From: Zoogloea sp041914405
GTDB lineage: Bacteria > Pseudomonadota > Gammaproteobacteria > Burkholderiales > Rhodocyclaceae
Direction: 5' to 3'
DNA: 64,000 nucleotides
NCBI RefSeq assembly: GCF_041914405.1
Contig: NZ_JAYSDK010000006.1
Location: 118,291-182,290, forward strand
This document shows positions 51,420 to 59,995 of the stretch, piece after piece (position 1 is the stretch's first letter; each line of letters begins with the position of its first letter). The position numbers and the translations under genes are program-made. Below the pieces are notes generated by a model. The model was not told where the DNA came from. It searched no databases and saw only the letters and a program-made list of their open reading frames with translations.

Positions 51420-51911
51420 ATGCCCGGGACATCCGTATCGCCCCCCTATCAGGCCGCCATTCAAGCCGTCGTAGAGCGCCACCGTGATCAAGCCGGTGCC
51501 CTGCTGCCGATCCTCCATGCAATACAGGACGATCTCGGATGGGTACCACCTGAAGCCATCCCCATCATCGCCGCCGCCTTGAACCAGAGCCGCGCCGAGA
51601 TCCACGGGGTCGTCAGCTTCTATCACCACTTCCGGGCCAGCCCGCCCGGACGCCACGTGGTCCAGGTATGCCGCGCCGAGTCCTGCCAGGCGAAGGGTGG
51701 CGTGGCGCTGGAAGAGCACGCCAAGCGCAGCCTCGGCATCGACTGGCACCAGACCACGCCAGACGGCGCGGTGAGCCTTGAGCCAGTCTATTGCCTCGGC
51801 AACTGCGCCTGTTCGCCAGCCATCCGCGTCGGCGACGAGATCCTCGGCCGGGTCAGCTGCGCACGCTTCGACCGCGTCATCGAGGGGCTGCGCGAAGAGG
51901 TGCCGGCATGA
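51420..51911 (+). CDS. fdsG: NAD-dependent formate dehydrogenase, gamma subunit
   Basis: 163 residues, related to NuoE. The [2Fe-2S] cysteines are visible in VCRAESCQAKGG and YCLGNCACSPA. It passes electrons between the FdsA Fe-S chain and FdsB. Start ATG 51420 with AGGAAA upstream. Its end overlaps the fdsB start by 4 bases (ATGA). Confidence 0.9.
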   Translation: MPGTSVSPPYQAAIQAVVERHRDQAGALLPILHAIQDDLGWVPPEAIPIIAAALNQSRAEIHGVVSFYHHFRASPPGRHVVQVCRAESCQAKGGVALEEHAKRSLGIDWHQTTPDGAVSLEPVYCLGNCACSPAIRVGDEILGRVSCARFDRVIEGLREEVPA

Positions 51912-53458
51912 GCATCCGCATCTTCGTTCCCATCGATTCCGGCGCGCTATCGGTCGGCGCTGAGGACGTGGCCCAGGCCATCGTCGCCGAGGCTACAGCC
52001 CGCGGCCTCGATATCGAAGTCGTCCGCAACGGCTCCCGTGGCCTGTACTGGCTGGAACCCCTCGTCGAAGTGGACAGCCACGCTGGCCGCCTGGCCTTCG
52101 GGCCAGTGACGCCGGAGGACGTGCCGGCCCTATTTGACGCCGGCTTTCACGAAGGCGGCATGCACCGCCTGGGCCACGGCCTGACGGAGCACATTCCCTT
52201 CCTCACTGGCCAGGAGCGCCAGACCTTTCGCCGCGTCGGCATCACCGATCCGCTGTCCCTCGCCGACTACGAAGCCCACGGCGGCTTCGAAGGCCTGCTG
52301 AAGGCGGTCGGCCTGGACGGCGCCGCGATCGTCAAGGAAGTCACCGACTCCGGTCTGCGCGGGCGCGGCGGTGCGGCCTTCCCGACCGGCATCAAGTGGA
52401 ACACCGTGCTGCACGCCGCGGGGCCGGACAAATACGTGGTATGCAACGCCGACGAAGGCGACTCCGGCACCTTCTCCGACCGCATGCTGATGGAAGGCGA
52501 CCCCTACTGCCTGATCGAAGGCATGACCATCGCCGGCCTGGCGGTGGGCGCGCGCCACGGCTACATCTACCTGCGCTCCGAATATCCACACGCCTTCCGT
52601 ACCCTGCAGCAAGCCATCGCCAAAGCCCGCAACGCCGGCTGGCTGGGCAGCGACGTGGCCGGCTCGGGCCGCAGTTTCGAGCTGGAGGTGCGCCTCGGCG
52701 CCGGCGCCTATGTGTGCGGCGAGGAAACCGCGATGCTCGAAAGCCTGGAGGGCAAGCGCGGCATTGTGCGCTTCAAGCCGCCACTGCCGGCCATCCAGGG
52801 CCTGTTCGGCAAGCCGACGGTGATCAACAACGTGATGAGCCTCGCCGCGGTGCCGCTGATCCTCGCCCGTGGCGCCGCCTTCTACCGGGATTACGGTATG
52901 GGCCGCTCCCACGGCACGCTGCCCTTCCAGCTGGCCGGCAACCTGCGCCACCCGGGCCTCGTCGAAAAGGCCTTCGGAATCACGCTGCGCGAGCTGCTGC
53001 TCGACTACGGCGGCGGCTCGGCCAGCGGCCGTCCGATCCGTGCCGTGCAGGTCGGCGGCCCGCTGGGCGCCTACGTGCCGGAATCGCAGTTCGACGTTCC
53101 CCTCGACTATGAAGCCTATGCCGCGATGGGGGCGATGATCGGCCACGGCGGGCTGGTCGCCTTCGACGATACGGCCGACATGGCCCGGCTGGCCCGCTAC
53201 GCGATGGAATTCTGTGCGACCGAGTCCTGCGGCAAATGCACGCCGTGCCGCATCGGCTCGACGCGCGGCGTGGAGGTCATCGACCGCATCATCGCCGACG
53301 AGAACAGGGACGCCAACCTGGCCCTCCTCGACAGCCTGTGCGACACCATGCTGAACGGCTCCCTGTGCGCGCTGGGTGGCATGGCCCCCTACCCCGTCAA
53401 ATCCGCCCTCACCCATTTCCCGCAGGATTTCGGCATCGCGCCGGTCACTGCCGAGTAA
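51908..53458 (+). CDS. fdsB: NAD-dependent formate dehydrogenase, beta subunit
   Basis: 516 residues from the ATG at 51908. An N-terminal thioredoxin-like extension is followed by a NuoF-like module: SGLRGRGGAAFPTGIKW (FMN/NADH site), CNADEGDSGTFSDR, GAGAYVCGEETAM, and the [4Fe-4S] motif ESCGKCTPCRIGS near residue 440. Transfers electrons from the gamma and alpha subunits to NAD+. Coupled to fdsG; fdsA follows 11 bp later. Confidence 0.92.
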   Translation: MSIRIFVPIDSGALSVGAEDVAQAIVAEATARGLDIEVVRNGSRGLYWLEPLVEVDSHAGRLAFGPVTPEDVPALFDAGFHEGGMHRLGHGLTEHIPFLTGQERQTFRRVGITDPLSLADYEAHGGFEGLLKAVGLDGAAIVKEVTDSGLRGRGGAAFPTGIKWNTVLHAAGPDKYVVCNADEGDSGTFSDRMLMEGDPYCLIEGMTIAGLAVGARHGYIYLRSEYPHAFRTLQQAIAKARNAGWLGSDVAGSGRSFELEVRLGAGAYVCGEETAMLESLEGKRGIVRFKPPLPAIQGLFGKPTVINNVMSLAAVPLILARGAAFYRDYGMGRSHGTLPFQLAGNLRHPGLVEKAFGITLRELLLDYGGGSASGRPIRAVQVGGPLGAYVPESQFDVPLDYEAYAAMGAMIGHGGLVAFDDTADMARLARYAMEFCATESCGKCTPCRIGSTRGVEVIDRIIADENRDANLALLDSLCDTMLNGSLCALGGMAPYPVKSALTHFPQDFGIAPVTAE

Positions 53459-53469
53459 GGAACACCCCC

Positions 53470-56322
53470 ATGTCCCTGCCCCGCGAAACCGACTTCGGCA
53501 CCCCTGCCCGCGAATCCGACACCCCGGTTAGCCTGCTCATCGACGGCCAGCCGGTCTGCGTGCCCGCCGGCACCAGCATCATGCGCGCAGCCGGCCAGTC
53601 CGGCTGCTCCATCCCCAAGCTGTGCGCCACCGACAGTCTGGAACCCTTCGGCTCCTGCCGCCTGTGCCTGGTCGAAGTCGAAGGCCGCAAAGGCTTCCCG
53701 GCCTCGTGCACGACCCCCGTGGAAGCCGGCATGGTCGTCCGCACCCAGACGCCCAAGCTGGCCGAGCTGCGCCGCAACGTGATGGAGCTCTACATCTCCG
53801 ACCATCCGCTCGACTGCCTGACCTGTTCCGCCAACGGCAACTGCGAACTGCAGGACATGGCCGGCGTTGTCGGCCTGCGCGAGGTGCGCTACGGCTTCAA
53901 GGGCGAGAACCATTTCAGTGAGCCCTGCAAGGACGAATCCAACCCCTACTTCAGCTACGACCCGGCCAAGTGCATCGTCTGCAACCGCTGCGTGCGGGCC
54001 TGCGAGGAAACCCAGGGGACCTTCGCGCTGACCATCTCCGGCCGCGGCTTCGACTCCCGCGTGTCGCCGGGCCAGGACCAGGCCTTCATGGACTCGGAAT
54101 GCGTGTCCTGCGGCGCCTGCGTGAATGCTTGCCCGACCGCCACGCTGATGGAGAAATCGGTGATCGAACTCGGCCAGGCCGAGCGCAGCGTCACCACCAC
54201 CTGCGCCTACTGCGGCGTCGGCTGCTCCTTCAAGGCCGAGGTCAAGGGCAATCAGGTGGTGCGCATGGTGCCGGCCAAGGACGGCGGCGCCAACCAAGGC
54301 CACGCCTGCGTGAAGGGCCGCTTCGCCTGGGGTTACGCGACCCACGCCGACCGCATCACCACGCCGATGATCCGGCCCAGCATCGACGCGCCGTGGCAGA
54401 AGGTCAGCTGGGACGAGGCGCTGGCCTACGCCGCCGGCGAATTCAAGCGCATCCAGGCCAAATACGGCCGCGGCGCGGTGGGCGGCATCACGTCCAGCCG
54501 CTGTACCAATGAAGAGACCTACTTGGTCCAGAAGCTGGTGCGTACCGCCTTCGGCAACAACAACGTGGACACCTGCGCCCGCGTCTGCCATTCACCGACC
54601 GGCTACGGCCTCAAGCAGACCTTGGGCGAATCCGCCGGCACCCAGGACTTCGCGTCAGTGCTGAAGGCCGACGTGGTGATGGTGATCGGCGCCAACCCCA
54701 CCGACGGCCATCCGGTATTCGGTTCGCTGCTCAAGAAGCGCATCCGCCAGGGTGCCCAGCTGATCGTCGTCGATCCGCGCGCCATCGACCTGGTGCGCAC
54801 GCCCCACGTGGCCGCCGCCCATCACCTCAAGCTGCGCCCCGGCACCAACGTGGCGATGGTCAACGCGCTGGCCCACACCATCGTCACCGAAGGCCTGGTG
54901 GACGACGCCTACGTGGCCGAGCGCTGCGAACAGGAAGCCTTCGAAGCCTGGCGCGAGTTCGTGTCCCAGCCGGAGAACTCCCCGGAAGCGGCGGAGCCCA
55001 TCACTGGCGTACCGGCAGCGGAGATCCGCGCCGCCGCCCGCCTGTACGCCCAGGCCGGCAACGGGGCGATCTACTACGGCCTCGGCGTCACCGAGCACAG
55101 CCAGGGCTCGACGACCGTGATGGGTATCGCCAACCTCGCGATGGCCACCGGCAACGTCGGCCGGCCCGGCGTCGGCGTCAATCCGCTGCGCGGCCAGAAC
55201 AATGTGCAGGGCAGCTGCGACATGGGCTCCTTCCCGCACGAACTGCCCGGCTACCGCCACGTGTCGGATGCCACTACCCGCGCCCTCTTCGAGGACGCCT
55301 GGCAGGTCAGCATCGATCCGGAGCCCGGCCTGCGCATCCCCAACATGTTCAACGCGGCGCTGGATGGCAGCTTCAAGGGGATGTACATCCAGGGCGAGGA
55401 CATCGTGCAGTCCGACCCCAACACCCAGCACGTGGAAGCCGCCATGGCGCAGATGGAATGCGTGGTGGTGCAGGATCTGTTCCTCAACGAAACCGCCAAG
55501 TGGGCCCACGTCTTCCTGCCCGGCTCCAGCTTCCTGGAAAAGGACGGCACCTTCACCAACGCCGAGCGACGCATCTCCCGCGTACGCAAGGTGATGCCGC
55601 CGCTGGCCGGCAAGGCGGACTGGGAAGCCACGCTGGCGCTGGCCGCGGCACTGGGCTACCCGATGCAGTACGGCCATCCATCCGAGATCATGGACGAGAT
55701 CGCCCGCCTGACGCCGAGCTTCCATGGGGTGAGCTACGACCTGCTCGAACGGAAGGGCAGCATCCAGTGGCCATGCAACGAGGCCGCGCCCGACGGCACG
55801 CCGACGATGCACGTGGGCGGCTTCGTCCGCGGCAAGGGGCGCTTCATGCTGACCGCTTTCGTGCCGACCACCGAGAAGGTCACCCGGCGCTTCCCGCTGA
55901 TCCTCACCACCGGCCGCATCCTTAGCCAGTACAACGTCGGCGCCCAGACCCGGCGCACCGCCAACGTGGCCTGGCACGACGAGGACCGGCTGGAGATCCA
56001 TCCGGTGGACGCGGAAGACCGGGGCATCCGGGACGGCGACTGGGTCGGTATCGCCAGCCGGGCCGGCGAGACGGTGTTGCGCGCCAGGGTCACCGAGCGC
56101 ATGCAGCCGGGGGTGGTCTATACCACCTTCCACTTCCCAGAGTCCGGCGCCAACGTGATCACCACCGACAACTCGGACTGGGCCACCAACTGCCCGGAAT
56201 ACAAGGTCACTGCGGTGCAGGTCAGCCTGTGCGCGCAGCCTTCCGACTGGCAGCAGCGCTTCGCCCGCCGCCGCGACGAACAGCTCGAACTACTGCGCCG
56301 CGCCACCTCCGCGACCGGCTGA
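53470..56322 (+). CDS. fdsA: NAD-dependent formate dehydrogenase, alpha subunit (molybdo-bis-PGD)
   Basis: 950 residues from the ATG at 53470. N-terminal [2Fe-2S] domain (CSIPKLC, SCRLCLVE), NuoG-like His/Cys region (CLTCSANGNCELQDM), two [4Fe-4S] sets (CIVCNRCVRAC and CVSCGACVNACPTATL), then the molybdopterin domain with its own cluster (CAYCGVGC) and the active-site cysteine C373 in CARVCHSPTGYG. It uses Cys, not selenocysteine. Oxidises formate to CO2 in the cytoplasm. The usual fdsC (sulfur-transfer chaperone) and fdsD (delta subunit) genes do not follow it here. Confidence 0.94.
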   Translation: MSLPRETDFGTPARESDTPVSLLIDGQPVCVPAGTSIMRAAGQSGCSIPKLCATDSLEPFGSCRLCLVEVEGRKGFPASCTTPVEAGMVVRTQTPKLAELRRNVMELYISDHPLDCLTCSANGNCELQDMAGVVGLREVRYGFKGENHFSEPCKDESNPYFSYDPAKCIVCNRCVRACEETQGTFALTISGRGFDSRVSPGQDQAFMDSECVSCGACVNACPTATLMEKSVIELGQAERSVTTTCAYCGVGCSFKAEVKGNQVVRMVPAKDGGANQGHACVKGRFAWGYATHADRITTPMIRPSIDAPWQKVSWDEALAYAAGEFKRIQAKYGRGAVGGITSSRCTNEETYLVQKLVRTAFGNNNVDTCARVCHSPTGYGLKQTLGESAGTQDFASVLKADVVMVIGANPTDGHPVFGSLLKKRIRQGAQLIVVDPRAIDLVRTPHVAAAHHLKLRPGTNVAMVNALAHTIVTEGLVDDAYVAERCEQEAFEAWREFVSQPENSPEAAEPITGVPAAEIRAAARLYAQAGNGAIYYGLGVTEHSQGSTTVMGIANLAMATGNVGRPGVGVNPLRGQNNVQGSCDMGSFPHELPGYRHVSDATTRALFEDAWQVSIDPEPGLRIPNMFNAALDGSFKGMYIQGEDIVQSDPNTQHVEAAMAQMECVVVQDLFLNETAKWAHVFLPGSSFLEKDGTFTNAERRISRVRKVMPPLAGKADWEATLALAAALGYPMQYGHPSEIMDEIARLTPSFHGVSYDLLERKGSIQWPCNEAAPDGTPTMHVGGFVRGKGRFMLTAFVPTTEKVTRRFPLILTTGRILSQYNVGAQTRRTANVAWHDEDRLEIHPVDAEDRGIRDGDWVGIASRAGETVLRARVTERMQPGVVYTTFHFPESGANVITTDNSDWATNCPEYKVTAVQVSLCAQPSDWQQRFARRRDEQLELLRRATSATG

Positions 56323-56340
56323 CGCACGCAAGCCGGCCAC

Positions 56341-56394
56341 AAAAACCACGAGGCCCGCAGACCCCCTCCTTTCGGAAGGGTTCTGCGGGCCTCG
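56341..56394 (-). terminator. Intrinsic terminator downstream of pal (possibly shared with fds)
   Basis: 13-bp stem (56349-56361 with 56382-56394) capped by an inner AAGGG/CCCTT pairing. The A-run at 56341-56345 gives a U-tract for the leftward pal transcript. On the other strand the same hairpin could attenuate read-through from fdsA. Confidence 0.8.
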
Positions 56395-56462
56395 CCACGC
56401 CACCGGCCAGAACCTGAGATCCGGCCGGGGTTCAGTTCAGGACTGAAGCGGCAGGACGCGGA

Positions 56463-56990
56463 TTACTTGTCCTTGTGGTTGAAGTCCACGCGACGGTTCT
56501 CGGCGTAGCACTTCTCTTCGTGGCAGTCGGCGCGGGGCTTCTCGGAACCGAAGCTGACGGCTTCCAGGCGGGAGTCGGAAACACCCATCGTGACCAGCGC
56601 CTTGCGCACGGCTTCAGCACGCTTCTGGCCGAGGGCCAGGTTGTACTCGCGGCTGCCGCGTTCGTCGGCGTTGCCTTCGATGCTGATCACATCGCTGGCG
56701 TGGGCATTGGTGAAGGCGGCCTGGTTCTTGAGGACGTCGGCGTACTTGGCTTCGACATTGAACTTGTCGAAGGCGAAGTAAACGCTCTGCTTGGCGAGCT
56801 CAGCGCGCGCTTCGGCCATCTTACGGGCTTCGAGTTCAGCGGCGGACAGGCCCGGCGCAGCAACCGGAGCGGTCGCAGCCTTGGGTGCTTCAGCCGGTTG
56901 CTCGGTGGTGGCGGCGGTCTTCGGCGCATTCGACGAGCAGGCGGCCAGCACGGCGGCGCACAACACGGTCAACAGGGCGGACTTTTTCAT
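56463..56990 (-). CDS. pal: Peptidoglycan-associated lipoprotein (Pal/OmpA family)
   Basis: 175 residues. Lipoprotein signal with lipobox LAAC (Cys18), a low-complexity Ala/Pro linker (about 20-60), and a C-terminal OmpA domain with SIEGNADERGSREYNLALGQKRAEAVRKAL. It anchors the outer membrane to peptidoglycan. There are two cysteines near the end (DCHEEKCYAENRR). No tolB or other tol genes flank it in the window, so it may be a Pal-like paralogue rather than the Tol partner. Confidence 0.88.
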   Translation of the reverse strand: MKKSALLTVLCAAVLAACSSNAPKTAATTEQPAEAPKAATAPVAAPGLSAAELEARKMAEARAELAKQSVYFAFDKFNVEAKYADVLKNQAAFTNAHASDVISIEGNADERGSREYNLALGQKRAEAVRKALVTMGVSDSRLEAVSFGSEKPRADCHEEKCYAENRRVDFNHKDK

Positions 56991-57210
56991 GAACTACAGG
57001 CTCCTCTGGGGTGGGTGGGTTTCAAGGTCGCTGAATATAGTGAGGCGACGATGCTTGCGCAAGTTGGGGCCCCTACTTATCTGGGCAGACCGCGGAAAAA
57101 TGCTGCTTTTCCACACGATATGGGCCGTTTGAGGCGGGGGGGTCGCAACATCGCGCCCACGCATGGTCGCTCAAGCCAGCTTTCAAAAAGCTGACAATAC
57201 CCGCCATCCT

Positions 57211-58518
57211 TCATCGCACTTCAGATTTCTCATCCTTGAGTTGCGTGCCTTCCAGCCTCAGGATACCCAATGCCTTGAGGATGTATTTCTCGTAGATCGG
57301 CTCGGAGGTACCCGCTTTCACCTTGTGCAGAAAGTACTTCTCGAAGGCGACCTTGGCCAGATGGACCCACTTGCCCTTGCGGAACCAGTTGACGTTGCGC
57401 GGCGGGAGCTGCGGCAAGGCGACGAAGGCCGCGCCGCTGTCGCCCATGTCCGCGAGGCAGATCGCATTCCAGGTGCCCTTGGCCTTCGCCTCCTTCCCTT
57501 CCAGGTCGGCGGCGATGTTGTCGACAATGGCGGTCACCATCGTCTCGATCATGTAGCCGGTCTTCGGCGCACCGGTTGCCACCGGGGTCGCCTCCACCGG
57601 CGGAATGGCCACGCACACGCCCGCCGCAAAGATGTTGCGGTACGCCCGGCTACGCTGATGCTCATCGATCAACACAAAGCCGCGGGGATTACACAGCCCT
57701 TCCACGCCGGCCACTGCGTCCACACCCTTGAAGGCTGGCAGCATCATCGCGTAGCGGAACGGCAGCTCATGATCCCGTAGCGGATTGCCCAGGCCATCGA
57801 GCTCAGTCGTATGCAACAGACCCGGCTCCACCCGGCTCGTCCTCGCATTCGTCACCCACTTGATGTCGTGGTTGCGGAACTCACTTTCCAGCATGGATTT
57901 GGAGTCACCCACGCCACCCAGCCCCAGGTGGCCGATGTACGGCTCGCTGGTCACGAAGGTGATCGGCACCTTGTGGCGCAGCTTGCGACGGCGCAGGTCC
58001 GCATCGAGGATGAAGGCGAACTCGTAGGCCGGCCCGAAGCAGCTGGCGCCGGGCATCGCGCCGACGATCACCGGACCGGGATTGTGCAGGAAGTTCTGAT
58101 AAGCCGCATGGGCCCGCTCGGCGTGGTCGGTCGTACAGATCGAATGGGTGTGTCCGTCCACTGGCCCGGCGCCCGGAACCTCCTCAAAGGCCAGCCGGGG
58201 GCCGGTGGTCAGCACGAGGTAGTCGTACTCAAGCGTGCTGCCATCGACCAGCTGCAGCGTGTTCTGCGCGGGCAGCACCGCGGCGGCGGCCTTCGCTACA
58301 AAAGCGATGCCCTTCTTCTCAAGGTGGGGACGCAGCGGCACAGTGATCGCGTCCCGCGTGCGTGTGCCCACCGCGACCCACGGGTTGGAGGGAACGAACT
58401 GGAAGTAGTCGCTCGCGTTGACGAGCGTAACTTCATGCCCTTTGCCCAGCCGGGCCTTCAGCTCATAAGCTGCGGGTACTCCACCGATGCCCGCACCGAC
58501 GACAACGATCCTGACCAT
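57211..58518 (-). CDS. Sulfide:quinone oxidoreductase-like FAD protein
   Basis: 435 residues from the ATG at 58518, with GGAGGAG upstream; the frame is open to 58635 but that covers the operator. N-terminal FAD dinucleotide fold VVVGAGIGGVPAAYELK, then SQR-type strands YDYLVLTTGPRLAFEEVPG, GASCFGPAYEFAFILD and FAAGVCVAIPPVEATPVATGAPKTGYMIETM. The cysteines in these stretches are candidates for the redox pair. Probable peripheral inner-membrane enzyme passing sulfide electrons to quinone. Divergent from a rhodanese gene, which supports sulfide or persulfide metabolism. The SQR subtype is not decided. Confidence 0.85.
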   Translation of the reverse strand: MVRIVVVGAGIGGVPAAYELKARLGKGHEVTLVNASDYFQFVPSNPWVAVGTRTRDAITVPLRPHLEKKGIAFVAKAAAAVLPAQNTLQLVDGSTLEYDYLVLTTGPRLAFEEVPGAGPVDGHTHSICTTDHAERAHAAYQNFLHNPGPVIVGAMPGASCFGPAYEFAFILDADLRRRKLRHKVPITFVTSEPYIGHLGLGGVGDSKSMLESEFRNHDIKWVTNARTSRVEPGLLHTTELDGLGNPLRDHELPFRYAMMLPAFKGVDAVAGVEGLCNPRGFVLIDEHQRSRAYRNIFAAGVCVAIPPVEATPVATGAPKTGYMIETMVTAIVDNIAADLEGKEAKAKGTWNAICLADMGDSGAAFVALPQLPPRNVNWFRKGKWVHLAKVAFEKYFLHKVKAGTSEPIYEKYILKALGILRLEGTQLKDEKSEVR

Positions 58519-58551
58519 GTGTCTCCTCCTCGTGGGATGGGTTACAATTAA

Positions 58552-58573
58552 AATATTAGTATTTTCTAATATT
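58552..58573. promoter_or_regulatory. AT-rich palindromic operator between SQR-like gene and rhodanese
   Basis: AATATTAG-N6-CTAATATT centred between the two divergent start codons (58518 and 58653). It resembles the AT-rich palindromes bound by ArsR-family sulfur repressors of the BigR type; the regulator gene is not in the window. Confidence 0.55.
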
Positions 58574-58652
58574 AAACCCAAACCAAAAGCGAAAACTACG
58601 TTCACGCACTTCAGGCGCGAACGCCAGTCACGCAAGCCTTTGCGAGGAAATC

Positions 58653-59033
58653 ATGAAATCAGCCCACGACCTGGTTGCTGCCGCCAAGCAGCGGATCACG
58701 GAAATCGAGATGAGCAAGGCCGACGCGGCCATCCGCGACGCCAACATCCTGCTGGATGTGCGCGAGCCCGACGAATACTCCGCCGGCCACATCCCCGGCG
58801 CCATCAACATCCCGCGCGGCATGCTGGAATTTCGCATGAGTTCGGCTCCAGAACTCACCGCCCGCGACCTGCAGATCATGCTGTACTGCAAGACCGGCGG
58901 ACGTGCCGCACTGGCCGCCGCCACGCTGCTCGACATGGGCTACCTGAAGGTCGAATCGCTCGCAGGCGGCTTCGATTCCTGGGCCGCCGCCGGCCATCCG
59001 GTGGCGCGCCCCCAATTGCCTGATTTCGAATAA
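58653..59033 (+). CDS. Rhodanese-domain sulfurtransferase
   Basis: 126 residues, single rhodanese domain. Contains LLDVREPDEYSAGHIPGAINIPRG and the active-site loop YCKTGGRAALAA, with C98-type cysteine carrying the persulfide. Cytoplasmic, GAGGAAATC ribosome site. Likely accepts persulfide sulfur formed by the divergent SQR-like enzyme, or transfers it to another acceptor. Confidence 0.93.
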   Translation: MKSAHDLVAAAKQRITEIEMSKADAAIRDANILLDVREPDEYSAGHIPGAINIPRGMLEFRMSSAPELTARDLQIMLYCKTGGRAALAAATLLDMGYLKVESLAGGFDSWAAAGHPVARPQLPDFE

Positions 59034-59068
59034 ACGATGAAGTGGCCCGGCTGTACGGGCCACCTCCA

Positions 59069-59980
59069 TCAGGCTGCCGCTGCGCAGCCGCGCCGGGCCA
59101 ACGACACCTTCGAGCCGCAGGCCCGCCCGATTTCACCGCAGATCCACCAGGCGGTGTCCACCAGCGCATCAAGCTGGATGCCGGTCTCGATACCGAGGCC
59201 GTCGAGCATGTACACCACGTCCTCGGTCGCCACGTTGCCGGACGCGCCCACGGCGTACGGACAGCCGCCGAGGCCGGCGATCGAGGTGTCGAAGGTTGCT
59301 ACGCCCGCCTCCAGCGACGCGTAGATGTTGGCCAGCGCCTGCCCGTAGGTGTCGTGGTAATGGCCGGCCAGCTTGTCCGTCGGCACCCGTCGGGCCACCG
59401 CGTCAAGCATGCGGCGCGTCTTGCCGGGCGTGCCGGTGCCGATGGTGTCACCGAGGCTGACTTCATAACAGCCCATCTCGTACAGCTTGGCCGCCACGTC
59501 GGCCACCGCCTCCGGTGCCACCTCGCCCTCGTAGGGGCAGCCCAGCACGCAGGACACGTAGCCGCGCACCCGCACATCGGCGGCGCGGGCCGCCTCCAGT
59601 ACCGGCACGAAGCGCTCCAGCGATTCCGCAACCGAACAGTTGATATTCTTGCGGCTGAAGGATTCGGACGCCGCGGCGAACACCGCGACCTCCTCCACCC
59701 CTGCCGCCAGCGCCGCTTCGAAGCCCTTCAGGTTGGGCGTCAGCACCGGGTAGTCGACGCCTGGGAGGCGCACGATACGCGCCATCACCTCCGCGTTGTC
59801 GCCCATCTGCGGCACCCACTTGGGCGACACGAAGGCCGTTGCCTCGATGGCCTTGAGGCCGGCGGCTCCAAGGCGGGCGATCAGCTCGACCTTGGTGTCG
59901 GTACTGACGAGCTTCTTCTCGTTCTGCAGGCCGTCGCGAGGGCCGACTTCGACGATGCGTACGCGCTGGGGCAGGTTCAT
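59069..59980 (-). CDS. mvaB: Hydroxymethylglutaryl-CoA lyase
   Basis: 303 residues. TIM-barrel lyase: VGPRDGLQNEK at the N-terminus (catalytic D and R), GYVSCVLGCPYEGEVAP, and the signature with catalytic cysteine, GLGGCPYAVGASGN. Splits HMG-CoA to acetoacetate and acetyl-CoA, the last step of leucine (isovaleryl-CoA) degradation. It lies last in a leftward run with a CoA ligase and a carboxylase subunit. Ends in an alanine-rich tail (GCAAAA). Confidence 0.94.
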   Translation of the reverse strand: MNLPQRVRIVEVGPRDGLQNEKKLVSTDTKVELIARLGAAGLKAIEATAFVSPKWVPQMGDNAEVMARIVRLPGVDYPVLTPNLKGFEAALAAGVEEVAVFAAASESFSRKNINCSVAESLERFVPVLEAARAADVRVRGYVSCVLGCPYEGEVAPEAVADVAAKLYEMGCYEVSLGDTIGTGTPGKTRRMLDAVARRVPTDKLAGHYHDTYGQALANIYASLEAGVATFDTSIAGLGGCPYAVGASGNVATEDVVYMLDGLGIETGIQLDALVDTAWWICGEIGRACGSKVSLARRGCAAAA

Positions 59981-59995
59981 GGCTTCCTTTCTTCT

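Noticed and set aside
51252..51749. Minus-strand frame opposite fdsG and its upstream region as the gene served by the leftward terminator at 51146
   Set aside because: It mostly mirrors fdsG, shows no domain, and the candidate sRNA promoter lies inside its 3' end; a short RNA explains the terminator better.
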